DNA of 33,597 nucleotides from Clostridia bacterium (GCA_017455185.1 JAFTBN010000030.1:1-33597); one strand, 5' to 3'; counted from the first letter of the stretch, positions 7,846 through 15,881 are shown. Notes: generated by a model from the sequence alone, not told the origin. A program made the numbers and translations.

Positions 7846-8562
7846 ATGGCATTGCTGGAAGTACAGAATCTGGAAGTCAATTACGGCCTGATCAAAGCCA
7901 TCAAGGGCATCTCGTTTGAGGTGAACCAGGGGGAGATTGTCTCCCTGATCGGCGCCAACGGGGCCGGAAAGACCACGACGCTCCACGCCATCAGCAACAT
8001 TCTGCCCAAGAGTGGGGGCAAAGTGTTTTTCGACGGAGAGGACATCACCGACAAAAAAGCGCATGAACTGGTCTATATGGGCATCGCTCACGTGCCGGAA
8101 GGAAGAAGAATCTTTTCCGAACTGACCGTGTATGAGAACATCCAGCTCGGATTCTTCTCCCGCAAGGACAAGCGAGAATACGAGCAGTCATTGCAAATGG
8201 TATACGAGTATTTCCCGGTTCTCCAGGAAAGGCAGAATCAGATTGCGGGCACGCTTTCGGGCGGGGAACAGCAGATGCTGGCCATGAGCCGGGCACTGAT
8301 GTCCAAGCCCAAACTGCTTCTTATGGACGAGCCCTCCATGGGCCTGTCCCCCCTTTACGTCAATACCATTTTCGAAATCGTGCAAAAGGTCAACCGGGAA
8401 TCGGGTACGACCGTGCTGCTGGTGGAACAGAACGCAAAGAAAGCGCTTTCCATCTCCTCTCGCGCGTACGTGCTGGAAATCGGGAACATCTCGCTGACCG
8501 GAACCGGTTCCGAACTGTTGAACAACAAGAGCGTCATCGAGGCTTATCTCGGGGGCGAGTGA
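7846..8562 (+). CDS. livF: Branched-chain amino-acid-type ABC transporter ATPase LivF
   Basis: A 238-residue ABC ATPase, the second nucleotide-binding subunit of the LivKHMGF importer. Walker A is GANGAGKT (36-43), the signature is LSGGEQQ (137-143), and Walker B is LLLMDEP (157-163) with SMGLSP, typical of LivF. The sequence GIAHVPEGRRIFSELTVYENI is another family mark. AAGGAGG lies just upstream of ATG 7846, and the gene follows livG by 10 bp. It is the last gene of the cluster and is followed by a strong terminator. Confidence 0.94.
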   Translation: MALLEVQNLEVNYGLIKAIKGISFEVNQGEIVSLIGANGAGKTTTLHAISNILPKSGGKVFFDGEDITDKKAHELVYMGIAHVPEGRRIFSELTVYENIQLGFFSRKDKREYEQSLQMVYEYFPVLQERQNQIAGTLSGGEQQMLAMSRALMSKPKLLLMDEPSMGLSPLYVNTIFEIVQKVNRESGTTVLLVEQNAKKALSISSRAYVLEIGNISLTGTGSELLNNKSVIEAYLGGE

Positions 8563-8570
8563 TTTTTTTA

Positions 8571-8610
8571 AGGTGCGGCGGCATTTGTGTTTCGCCGCTC
8601 CTTTTTTTTT
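8571..8610 (+). terminator. Rho-independent terminator of the liv cluster
   Basis: AGGTGCGGCG (8571-8580) pairs, with one mismatch, with CGCCGCTCCT (8593-8602), and the T-run continues to about 8610. It ends the liv transcript before the strong promoter at 8625. Confidence 0.85.
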
Positions 8611-8624
8611 CGGCGCAGGAAAAC

Positions 8625-8653
8625 TTGACACCCCAATCAGACAATGATATAAT
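8625..8653 (+). promoter_or_regulatory. Consensus sigma-A promoter of the lar operon
   Basis: TTGACA (8625-8630), exactly 17 bp, then TATAAT (8648-8653): a perfect consensus promoter. The next gene starts at 8702 after AAGGAG. The strength suggests constitutive high transcription unless a regulator acts; no clear operator is seen. Confidence 0.88.
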
Positions 8654-8701
8654 AAAAACAGACAGAATTAATGCAGTCCGGGTCGGACAAAAGGAGTTTA
8701 T

Positions 8702-9133
8702 ATGGCTTGCTTTACGGTAACGGTTGTAGAGGCAATTGCAACGACCATCGCAACCAAAGCGGTGGAAAAGAGAGAAAGAAAACTGCAGAAAAAGGAGAAC
8801 GCGGAAACCGGCGCATCCGTTGGCATATCCGCGGAACATAAGATTCCGTTTTCCAGAAAGCTGAAATGGCTCAACCGGATGCTTTGGGGCGGAAGCGCTC
8901 TTCTGGCTTTTGAACACCTGTGGCATGGAGAAATCGTACCGTATTTCCCGTTCCTGACCGCGGCATCCAATCCCGAAGACGCGGCGGAGATGCTGCGTGA
9001 GATGGGAACCGTCGGCGTGTCGATGGCTCTTCTTGTTACGCTGGTCTGGCTGGGAATCGTCGGGGTGACGGCCCTGATGGAAAAGAAGGCTGCCAAGGAA
9101 GATAAAAGCGAGACGGAGGAGCCGGTTAAATGA
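8702..9133 (+). CDS. Small membrane protein heading the lar operon, unknown function
   Basis: A 143-residue protein with no family I can name with certainty. A charged, lysine-rich stretch (about 20-40) lies between a short hydrophobic N-terminus and two predicted membrane segments: about 58-82 (LNRMLWGGSALLAFEHLWHGEIV, carrying two His and two Glu) and about 102-127 (GTVGVSMALLVTLVWLGIVGVTALM). The tail is acidic (KEDKSETEEPVK). Its start has AAGGAG 6-7 nt upstream. The stop overlaps the next start (ATGA, 9130-9133), and the operon continues into larBCE, so a role in nickel handling or in the nickel-pincer cofactor is possible but inferred only from context. Confidence 0.8.
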   Translation: MACFTVTVVEAIATTIATKAVEKRERKLQKKENAETGASVGISAEHKIPFSRKLKWLNRMLWGGSALLAFEHLWHGEIVPYFPFLTAASNPEDAAEMLREMGTVGVSMALLVTLVWLGIVGVTALMEKKAAKEDKSETEEPVK

Positions 9134-9450
9134 CTCTGCTCATAACGTTGTTCGCCGCGATTATCTCGACCGTCGTCTGGTATAAAAACGCGCCGAAGAG
9201 TGAGATGCAGACCGGCATTCTGTGCTGGATTTACTGGGGCGCGACCCTGATGTGGACGGTGGACGCCGTCTTTGAATACGCTGAGTTGGGCTCCGCGTTT
9301 TTCGAACCCGAACCCGCCGCGGTTCTCAACGATACGCTGCTCGGCCTGGCCGCGGTAGCGCTGGGCCTGCTCATCTGGCTGATCGTTTTGCTGATCCGGG
9401 ACCCGAAGGGGAATCTGCGCGCGGCGCTGTTCAAGAAAAAGAAAGAATGA
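9130..9450 (+). CDS. Second small membrane protein of the lar operon, unknown function
   Basis: A 106-residue protein with three predicted membrane segments: about 2-19 (TLLITLFAAIISTVVWY), about 29-53 (GILCWIYWGATLMWTVDAVFEYAEL) and about 66-90 (LNDTLLGLAAVALGLLIWLIVLLI). An acidic loop, FFEPEP, lies between the last two, and the tail is basic (KKKKE). Translation is coupled to the previous gene by an ATGA overlap, so the pair probably form one membrane complex. It precedes larB by 57 bp. Known Lar nickel uptake uses the ABC-type LarMNQO; these two proteins do not resemble those components. Confidence 0.78.
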   Translation: MTLLITLFAAIISTVVWYKNAPKSEMQTGILCWIYWGATLMWTVDAVFEYAELGSAFFEPEPAAVLNDTLLGLAAVALGLLIWLIVLLIRDPKGNLRAALFKKKKE

Positions 9451-9457
9451 ATGCAGG

Positions 9458-9483
9458 CAGAGCGGGGCTTTGTTCCCGCTCTG
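9458..9483 (+). promoter_or_regulatory. Intra-operon hairpin before larB
   Basis: CAGAGCGGG (9458-9466) and CCCGCTCTG (9475-9483) form a perfect 9-bp stem with an 8-nt loop. No T-run follows, so it is more likely an mRNA processing or stability element, or a weak attenuator, than a terminator. Confidence 0.45.
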
Positions 9484-9507
9484 TTCCGTTGAGGAAGAAA
9501 CAGAATT

Positions 9508-10263
9508 ATGAAAACCGAAATGAAAACCATTCTCGAGGACGTGCGGGACGGACGGGTGTCGGTGGACGACGCGCTGCTGAAACTGAAAATGCAGCCGTTT
9601 GAGGATCTGGGCTTTGCCAAGGTGGACTTGCACCGCCCGGTCCGTCAGGGACAGCCGGAAGTCATCTACGGGGCAGGAAAGACGCCCGAGCAGATGGTGA
9701 AAATCCTTGAGACGATGATGCAAAAAGGGCAGGACCGCGTTCTCCTGACCCGCCTCGGAGAAGAGGCGGCCGAAAAGATCCGGGTCAAGGTCCCGCTGAC
9801 CTATGACCCCGTCAGCCGCATCGGGTACACGGGAAATCTCCCGACGCCGGACGGCATCGGGAAAGTCGTCGTCGCGACAGGGGGGACCAGCGACATTCCG
9901 GTCGCCGAGGAAGCGGCTCTGACGGCTTCCTTTTTCGGGAACGAAACGGTCCGTCTGTATGACGTGGGCGTAGCCGGACTGCACCGGCTTCTGTCCCGGA
10001 TGGATGTCATCATGGGGGCTTCGGTGATCATCGTCGTAGCCGGCATGGAAGGGGCTCTGGCCAGTGTGGTCGGAGGACTTGCGGACTGTCCGGTCATTGC
10101 CGTTCCCACTTCGGTGGGGTACGGGGCATCCTTCGGGGGACTCTCCGCGCTGCTTTCCATGCTCAACAGCTGTGCGTCGGGCGTGTCGGTGGTCAACATC
10201 GACAACGGATTCGGAGCCGGATATCTGGCCGGCATGATCAATCATATGGAGGCAAAGAAATGA
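9508..10263 (+). CDS. larB: LarB, pyridinium-3,5-biscarboxylic acid mononucleotide synthase
   Basis: A 251-residue LarB. The enzyme carboxylates and hydrolyses nicotinic acid adenine dinucleotide to give pyridinium-3,5-biscarboxylic acid mononucleotide, the first step of the nickel-pincer nucleotide cofactor. The C-terminal half is a PurE-like (AIR carboxylase) domain with ATGGTSDIPVAEEA (123-136), VAGMEGALASVVGGL (177-191) and PTSVGYGASFGGL followed by the LNSCASGVSVVNIDNGFGAG segment. The length is normal. The start at ATG 9508 follows GAGGAAG. The stop overlaps larC by ATGA (10260-10263). Confidence 0.93.
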   Translation: MKTEMKTILEDVRDGRVSVDDALLKLKMQPFEDLGFAKVDLHRPVRQGQPEVIYGAGKTPEQMVKILETMMQKGQDRVLLTRLGEEAAEKIRVKVPLTYDPVSRIGYTGNLPTPDGIGKVVVATGGTSDIPVAEEAALTASFFGNETVRLYDVGVAGLHRLLSRMDVIMGASVIIVVAGMEGALASVVGGLADCPVIAVPTSVGYGASFGGLSALLSMLNSCASGVSVVNIDNGFGAGYLAGMINHMEAKK

Positions 10264-11564
10264 AAGTGCTTTACCTGGACCTGGGGATGGGCGCCGCGGG
10301 CGATATGCTCGGAGCGGCTTTGTACGAACTCTTGCCGGACCCCGGAACTTTCCTCAAGAAACTGAACGGTCTGGGAATCCCACACACCGTCTTTGTCGCC
10401 GAGCCTTCGGTCAAGTGCGGCATCACCGGCACGCATTTCCGCGTTCTGGTGGACGGCGAAGAGGAGGGGGAGCACGTTCATGCGCACCAACATGACCATG
10501 AACATGAGCATAGTCATGACCACGAACATAGCCATGACCATGAACACGAACACGACCATGACCACGGACATCATCATGAACACTGGGGCATGGCGGAAAT
10601 CGAGCATCTGGTCAGGGATCATCTGTCCCTGCCGGAGTCGGTCAGGGAACAGGTGCTCCGGGTGTATGGAAGCATCGCGCAGGCGGAAAGCCGGGTGCAC
10701 GGCACACCGGTAAGTGAGATTCATTTCCATGAACTGGGCACGATGGACGCGCTGGCGGATATTTGCGCGGTATGCCTGCTGCTCGACGAACTGAAACCCG
10801 ACCGCATCATCGCCTCTCCGGTTCACGTCGGATCGGGAACGGTCCGGTGCGCACACGGGATTATGCCGGTGCCCGCTCCCGCGACAGCCCTTCTGCTCGA
10901 AGGCATTCCGTCCTACAGCACCGATCTTCAGGGTGAACTCTGCACCCCGACCGGGGCTGCGCTTTTGCGCTGCTTTGTCGACGAATATGGCCCGATGCCC
11001 GTGATGCGGATGGAAAAAGTCGGGTACGGAATGGGACAGAAGGATTTCGAACGGGTGAACTGCGTGCGCGCCTGCCTGGGGCAGACCGCCGATGAGGCCG
11101 GAGAAAGCATTCTCGAACTTTCCTGCAATCTGGACGATATGACCGGGGAAGAACTCGGATACGCGCAGGAGCGGCTGTTCGCCCTGGGCGCCCGGGAAGT
11201 CTATACCGTTCCGGTTTACATGAAAAAGAACCGCCCGGGAATCAAACTGTGCGTATTGTGCGACGAGGACAAAAAGGAAAGCATCCTCAAAGGGCTGTTC
11301 CGCTTTACCACGACCATAGGCGTACGGGAATGCAGAATGGAGCGCCATGTGATGGCACGGACGGCCGAGTCGGTCCGCACGCCCCTTGGAACGGCCCGCT
11401 GCAAGGTGTGCCGCGGATACGGGGAAGAAAAGAAAAAATGGGAATACGAGGACTTGGCTGCACTGGCGACCGAGAACGACATGACGCTGGACCAGGTGCG
11501 GAAGTCCCTGGATTTAGGACAAGGAAAAAATGGATACAATACAGGAAAAGAAAAAGAAACTTGA
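10260..11564 (+). CDS. larC: LarC, nickel insertion protein (P2TMN nickel chelatase)
   Basis: A 434-residue LarC, which inserts nickel into pyridinium-3,5-bisthiocarboxylic acid mononucleotide using CTP. Family motifs are MKVLYLDLGMGAAGDMLGAAL at the N-terminus, SEIHFHELGTMDALADI, the SPVHVGSGTVRCAHGIMPVPAPAT segment, ELCTPTGAALL, and LSCNLDDMTGEELGYAQERLFALGAREVYTVPVYMKKNRPG. Residues 72-108 hold 20 histidines alternating with Asp/Glu, an expected nickel reservoir, encoded by degenerate CATGAN repeats. In Lactiplantibacillus the product is read through a programmed frameshift between larC1 and larC2; here it is one intact frame. It is coupled to larB by ATGA and overlaps larE by 35 bp. Confidence 0.94.
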   Translation: MKVLYLDLGMGAAGDMLGAALYELLPDPGTFLKKLNGLGIPHTVFVAEPSVKCGITGTHFRVLVDGEEEGEHVHAHQHDHEHEHSHDHEHSHDHEHEHDHDHGHHHEHWGMAEIEHLVRDHLSLPESVREQVLRVYGSIAQAESRVHGTPVSEIHFHELGTMDALADICAVCLLLDELKPDRIIASPVHVGSGTVRCAHGIMPVPAPATALLLEGIPSYSTDLQGELCTPTGAALLRCFVDEYGPMPVMRMEKVGYGMGQKDFERVNCVRACLGQTADEAGESILELSCNLDDMTGEELGYAQERLFALGAREVYTVPVYMKKNRPGIKLCVLCDEDKKESILKGLFRFTTTIGVRECRMERHVMARTAESVRTPLGTARCKVCRGYGEEKKKWEYEDLAALATENDMTLDQVRKSLDLGQGKNGYNTGKEKET

Positions 11565-12363
11565 GCAGATCCTGACGAAGATGGGACAGGTTGCGGTCGC
11601 TTTTTCGGCCGGAGTGGATTCCACTTTTCTTCTCCGGGTCGCGCACGATACCCTGGGGGACAACGCTCTGGCGGTCACGGCCGTAACCGGAGCTTTCCCG
11701 CAAAGGGAAAGGGAAGCAGCGCGGGCGTTTTGTCAAAAGGAAGGCATACGCCGGCTGGAAGTACCCCTGGACGTGTTTGAACTGGATGCGTTCCGGCTCA
11801 ATCCTCCGGACCGCTGCTACTATTGTAAGCGGGCCATTTTCGGGCGGATGCTGGAGGCCGTAAAGGACACCGGTGACTTTTGTCTCGTCGAAGGCTCGAA
11901 CGTGGACGACCTGAAGGATTACCGTCCGGGTATGAGGGCCATCGACGAGTTGGGAGTGCGCAGTCCGCTGCGCGAGGCAGGGCTTTTGAAATCCGAAATC
12001 CGGGAACTGTCCCATGCCCTGGGACTGCCGACCTGGGACAAACCGTCCTTTGCCTGCCTTGCGACAAGAATTCCGTCGGGCACCGACATTACCCCCGAAC
12101 TCCTTTTGCGGGTGGAGAAGGCTGAGGAACTGCTCTCCGATCTCGGGTTTTCGCAATACCGGACCCGGGTCAACGGGCGCGAGGCTCGCCTGGAGTTGCG
12201 CCCGGATGAGTTTGAGCGGGTCATGCGCCCCGGAGTAAGGGAAAAGATTACACAGACCTTGCACGAACTCGGATTTGCCTTTGTTTCGCTCGACCTGGAC
12301 GGGTACCGGACGGGCAGCCTGAACGTCGGGTCATCCGGCAAAAAGACGGATTCGTCAATTTAA
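11530..12363 (+). CDS. larE: LarE, ATP-dependent sulfur transferase for the nickel-pincer cofactor
   Basis: A 277-residue PP-loop ATPase of the LarE family, which turns the two carboxylates of the LarB product into thiocarboxylates. The PP-loop is AFSAGVDSTFLLRVA (about 24-38); EGSNVDD and LPTWDKPSFACLATRIPSG are family marks. Cysteines at 96 and 99 (DRCYYCK) plus Cys176 (ACLATR) are present. Some LarE enzymes sacrifice one cysteine's sulfur, while others with three conserved cysteines use an iron-sulfur cluster; this protein fits the three-cysteine pattern. ATG 11530 lies within the larC 3' end, with AAGG upstream. No terminator is evident before the next promoter. Confidence 0.93.
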   Translation: MDTIQEKKKKLEQILTKMGQVAVAFSAGVDSTFLLRVAHDTLGDNALAVTAVTGAFPQREREAARAFCQKEGIRRLEVPLDVFELDAFRLNPPDRCYYCKRAIFGRMLEAVKDTGDFCLVEGSNVDDLKDYRPGMRAIDELGVRSPLREAGLLKSEIRELSHALGLPTWDKPSFACLATRIPSGTDITPELLLRVEKAEELLSDLGFSQYRTRVNGREARLELRPDEFERVMRPGVREKITQTLHELGFAFVSLDLDGYRTGSLNVGSSGKKTDSSI

Positions 12364-12404
12364 ATAAAAATGATAGCGCAAAATCAACAAATGTTACAAT
12401 TACA

Positions 12405-12433
12405 TTGCACTTTTGGTTGAAATGTGCTACAAT
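12405..12433 (+). promoter_or_regulatory. Sigma-A promoter before the namZ-like gene
   Basis: TTGCAC (12405-12410), a 17-bp spacer, then TACAAT (12428-12433). The expected transcription start near 12440 supports ATG 12464 as the first codon rather than the in-frame TTG at 12413, which lies within the promoter. Confidence 0.75.
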
Positions 12434-12463
12434 GGAATCAGAATCGATGAAAGTGAGTTTTCT

Positions 12464-13642
12464 ATGGTGGAGATCGGCATCGACCGGGTGAGGGAACCCG
12501 AGTACCATAATCTGTTGTCCCGCGGAAGATTGGGAGTGATTTCCGCCGCTTCAGGCGTATCCTCCTCCTATCGGTATTCCATCGATCTTTTGCATGAGCA
12601 GTTCAACGTGGGAGGCATTTTTGCCCCGGAGCACGGCTCGCGCGGAATGCTGGGCCCGGGGGAACTGGTCAACGGAGGGGAGGATCCTTTTACGCATCTT
12701 CCCGTATACAGTCTGTATCAGGAATCCTATTCGGACAAAAAGGAGAAGAAGCGCGTCTTCGTTCCGACGGACGAATCCCTGCGGGGCATTGACCGGATGG
12801 TTTTTGACATGCAGGACGTCGGATCCCGCTATTTCACCTATGCTTCCACTCTGTATTATGCGATGCAGGCCTGCGGGGAGAAGGGAATTCCCCTGACGGT
12901 CCTGGACCGGCCGAACCCGCTGGGCGGGGCGGTTGAAGGAAACTGTCTGGACCCGAAGTACCGGTCTTTCATCGGACTGACGAGCGTGCCGATCCGGCAC
13001 GGGATGACCCTGGGCGAGCTGGCCCGGTTCTACAACGGAGAGTATCATCTGGGCTGCGACCTGAGCGTAATTCCGGTTAGGGGCTGGAAGAGGGAGATGT
13101 ATTTTGACGAGACCGGACTGCCGTTCGTGCGGCCCAGTCCCAATCTTCCCACCTTCGAGTCGGTGCTGGTGTACAACGGAACCTGCCTCTTTGCGGGAAC
13201 CAACGTCTCCGAAGGCCGGGGCACGACCTGTCCCTTTACCATCATCGGGGCGCCTTACATTAATCCGATCGAACTGGCCGACCGGCTCAACGCCGACCGG
13301 AGCATCGAAGGGGTGCGCTTCAGTCCGGCTTTCTTCATTCCTCTTTTCTCGGTATACAGGGATCAGAAGGCCTATGGGGTTCAGCTCCACGTGACCGACA
13401 AAAGGGCATTGCGCCCGGTTGCGCTCGGCGTGAAGATGATCGAGGCCATCCGGGAGCTTTATCCCGAAGAGTTCCGCTTTACGCCTCCTTCGGTGGAGGG
13501 AGCCCGCTGGCACGTGGACATCGCTTCGGGCAATACCGATTTGCGTCTGTCGGGACTGTCGTCGGACGAACTGATGGAAAAATGGAATGCCCAGGCGGAA
13601 CGGTTCCGCTCGGACAACGAAAAATATCATCTTTACGAATGA
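12464..13642 (+). CDS. namZ: DUF1343 protein, NamZ-type exo-beta-N-acetylmuramidase
   Basis: A 392-residue DUF1343 protein. The characterised member, Bacillus subtilis NamZ, removes MurNAc from the non-reducing end of peptidoglycan fragments. Conserved blocks are RLGVISAASGVSSSYRYSIDLL, FAPEHGSRG, DMQDVGSRYFTYASTLYYAM, VLDRPNPLGG, the SPNLPTFESVLVYNGTC segment and GTNVSEGRGTTCPFTIIGAPYI. Unlike secreted NamZ there is no signal peptide, so it should act in the cytoplasm on imported or recycled muropeptide sugars. The ATG at 12464 is chosen because the promoter -10 lies upstream at 12428. The next gene, a PTS permease with an EAL domain, begins 43 bp later, consistent with sugar uptake and breakdown in one operon. 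The symbol is used by family, not by shown activity. Confidence 0.85.
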   Translation: MVEIGIDRVREPEYHNLLSRGRLGVISAASGVSSSYRYSIDLLHEQFNVGGIFAPEHGSRGMLGPGELVNGGEDPFTHLPVYSLYQESYSDKKEKKRVFVPTDESLRGIDRMVFDMQDVGSRYFTYASTLYYAMQACGEKGIPLTVLDRPNPLGGAVEGNCLDPKYRSFIGLTSVPIRHGMTLGELARFYNGEYHLGCDLSVIPVRGWKREMYFDETGLPFVRPSPNLPTFESVLVYNGTCLFAGTNVSEGRGTTCPFTIIGAPYINPIELADRLNADRSIEGVRFSPAFFIPLFSVYRDQKAYGVQLHVTDKRALRPVALGVKMIEAIRELYPEEFRFTPPSVEGARWHVDIASGNTDLRLSGLSSDELMEKWNAQAERFRSDNEKYHLYE

Positions 13643-13685
13643 CAGCCGAATGGGGTTTGGCTTGACAGGCGGAAAGGATACGGCT

Positions 13686-15785
13686 ATGGGTACGAAAACA
13701 TCTTTCTTGAAGAATTTCACCTTGAAGCTGGAAAAGCTGACGCTGGTGCAATCGATTCGCACCGGCCTTGTCAGCATGATTCCGATCCTGATCATCGGCG
13801 CTTTGTCCCTGGTCTTCAAATCGTTCCCGATTGCCTGGTATCAGGAGCATCTGCCGGTTTTCCTGGACGGATTCTTCCTCAAATTGCTTGATGCGATTTA
13901 CAACGCGACCTTCGGTCTTTTGTCGGTCTATATGACCTTCTTCATCAGCCGGGCCTTCATGAAGGTGACGGCCGAACCCGATATCGTCAACGGAGGCGCG
14001 ATTGCCGCCTCGCTGGTTGCCTTTTTCATCCTGGCAGGAGCGTATCTGCCCGGTTTCGGATTGGATTCCACCGGTCCGAAGTCGATCTTTTTGGCCATTC
14101 TGACCGGCCTTCTGGCCTCAAGACTGTATCTGATTCTGTTCAAGTTCTTCCGCAGCAAGGAGCTGCGTCTGTTCTCCTCGGGGGCGGACAAGGAACTCAA
14201 CCGGATGCTTTCCACCCTTCTGCCGATTGCCATCGTGGCGATTTCCTTCGCGCTGTTCAACACGCTGATCATTCAGCTGTTTAAGGTGGAATCCTTCCGC
14301 GAGCTGCTCGCGAAATTCTTCAGTCTGTTCTTCTCCTGGGAGGGACCGGAATTCCTCAAGGGACTGCTGTTCGTGTTCCTGTCTTCACTGCTTTGGTTCT
14401 TCGGCATACACGGGAGCGATACGCTCGAGGACGTCATGGAGCATACGTTTACGCCGGGCCTTGCGGAAAATATGGCGGCGGTGGAAGCCGGAGAGACTCC
14501 CACGGTGATTCTGACCAAAGGCTTTTTCGATTCCTTTGTCCTGATGGGCGGCTGCGGTGCGACCATCTGTCTGCTCATCGCCATCCTTCTGTTCTCGCGG
14601 AACCGGGCCAGAAGGGGTCTGGGATACGCCGCGGCGTTCCCGATGCTGTTCAACATCAACGAACTCATGGTCTTCGGTTTGCCGATCATTTACAATCCGA
14701 TTATGCTGATCCCGTTTCTGGCGGTTCCGCTCGTCTTCTTCCTCGTTTCCTATTTTGCGGTGGCCGTGGGAATCGTTCCGGTCATCACTCATGCCGTGGA
14801 ATGGACCACTCCGATTTTCTTCGGCGGCTATTACGCGACGGGCTCGGTGGCAGGCTTGCTTCTTCAGGCGTTTAACCTGGTCATCGGCGTTTTGATTTAT
14901 TTCCCGTTTGTCCGCATCATGGACCGCCAGACCGAGGAAGCGTACAAGAACAACTTCAACGAGTTTGTGGCCTATTTCAAAGCCAACGAGTCGGATCTGC
15001 AGAAGGTCCGGATCTGCGAACTGGGCAACATTTACGGCGACTGCGCCAAGGACCTTTGCGCGGATCTGCGCCACGGACTGGAAAAGCAGATGCGCCTGGC
15101 CTATCAGCCGCAATACAACTATCAGGGCGAATGCGTGGGCGTTGAAGCCCTGATGCGCTGGGAGCATCCGCTCCATGGAATTCTGTATCCGCCGCTGGTT
15201 GTGAAACTGGCCGAGGAGACCGGACTTTTGGCCGAACTGGAGGAACTGGTGCTCAGGAAGGCACTGGAGGACAGGGAAGCGGTTTACCGCAAATTCGGGG
15301 AAAATATCAAACTTTCTGTCAATGTAACAGGGACCACGGTTTCGACCGAACGGTACATTCGGTATCTGAAAACCCTCAACGAGCAGGATCCCTTCAAAGG
15401 AAAGAACATCTGCATCGAGGTCACCGAGCAGGCGACGCTCACCTTTGACGACAACACCCGCAACGCCCTGCAGACCATGCACGAGATGGGACTCCTTCTG
15501 GCCATCGACGACTTCTCCATGGGACAGACGTCCATCCATTATTTGAAGGACAACATGTTCGATCTGATCAAGCTGGACGGTACTCTGGTCCAGGGACTGT
15601 TTTCCCACGCCAATACAAAGGAGATTGTGGGATCCATCGTCAAGTTGGCGCTCTCGCTCAACATGAATGTGGTGGCCGAATTCGTGGAGAAGGAAGAGGA
15701 AAAGGAAACCCTTCACGAACTCGGGTGCGATATCTATCAGGGATATCTGTATTCGCCGGCTGTTTTCCTGACGAAAAAGGATTGA
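13686..15785 (+). CDS. PTS EIIC-type permease fused to an EAL (c-di-GMP phosphodiesterase) domain
   Basis: A 699-residue fusion. Residues about 15-410 form a lactose/cellobiose-type PTS EIIC membrane domain, with GIHGSDT (about 240-246) and NINELMVFGLPIIYNP (323-338). The family usually reads NEP where this protein has NEL. Residues about 460-695 form an EAL domain with EAL (487-489), SVNVTG, IEVTEQ, IDDFSMGQTS (607-616), IKLDG, AEFVEKE and QGYLYS. The Glu, Asn, Glu, Asp-Asp, Lys and Glu residues expected for metal and c-di-GMP hydrolysis appear present. No GGDEF, EIIA or EIIB domain is seen. ATG 13686 follows GGAAAGGA and starts the membrane domain; the frame is open further upstream but overlaps namZ. 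Sugar passage may therefore regulate c-di-GMP, or the permease domain may serve only as a receptor. Confidence 0.9.
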   Translation: MGTKTSFLKNFTLKLEKLTLVQSIRTGLVSMIPILIIGALSLVFKSFPIAWYQEHLPVFLDGFFLKLLDAIYNATFGLLSVYMTFFISRAFMKVTAEPDIVNGGAIAASLVAFFILAGAYLPGFGLDSTGPKSIFLAILTGLLASRLYLILFKFFRSKELRLFSSGADKELNRMLSTLLPIAIVAISFALFNTLIIQLFKVESFRELLAKFFSLFFSWEGPEFLKGLLFVFLSSLLWFFGIHGSDTLEDVMEHTFTPGLAENMAAVEAGETPTVILTKGFFDSFVLMGGCGATICLLIAILLFSRNRARRGLGYAAAFPMLFNINELMVFGLPIIYNPIMLIPFLAVPLVFFLVSYFAVAVGIVPVITHAVEWTTPIFFGGYYATGSVAGLLLQAFNLVIGVLIYFPFVRIMDRQTEEAYKNNFNEFVAYFKANESDLQKVRICELGNIYGDCAKDLCADLRHGLEKQMRLAYQPQYNYQGECVGVEALMRWEHPLHGILYPPLVVKLAEETGLLAELEELVLRKALEDREAVYRKFGENIKLSVNVTGTTVSTERYIRYLKTLNEQDPFKGKNICIEVTEQATLTFDDNTRNALQTMHEMGLLLAIDDFSMGQTSIHYLKDNMFDLIKLDGTLVQGLFSHANTKEIVGSIVKLALSLNMNVVAEFVEKEEEKETLHELGCDIYQGYLYSPAVFLTKKD

Positions 15786-15814
15786 GAAAAACAAAGAACC
15801 ATACTTATGGGCTT

Positions 15815-15852
15815 GAAACGGCAGCGTCTTCGGATGGCTGCCGTTTCTTTTT
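15815..15852 (+). terminator. Rho-independent terminator after the EIIC-EAL gene
   Basis: GAAACGGCAGC (15815-15825) and GCTGCCGTTTC (15837-15847) form a perfect 11-bp stem with an 11-nt loop, followed by TTTTT. Confidence 0.93.
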
Positions 15853-15881
15853 CGCTACAGGGCACTTTTTTTCCATACCCC

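Noticed and set aside
8698-10245. 515-codon antisense frame over the lar operon
   Set aside because: Shadow frame crossing three confirmed + strand genes; low-complexity His/Arg/Gly-rich translation.
13587-13685. Longer N-terminus for the EIIC-EAL protein
   Set aside because: It would overlap the end of namZ and add hydrophilic residues with no family support; ATG 13686 has a good Shine-Dalgarno.
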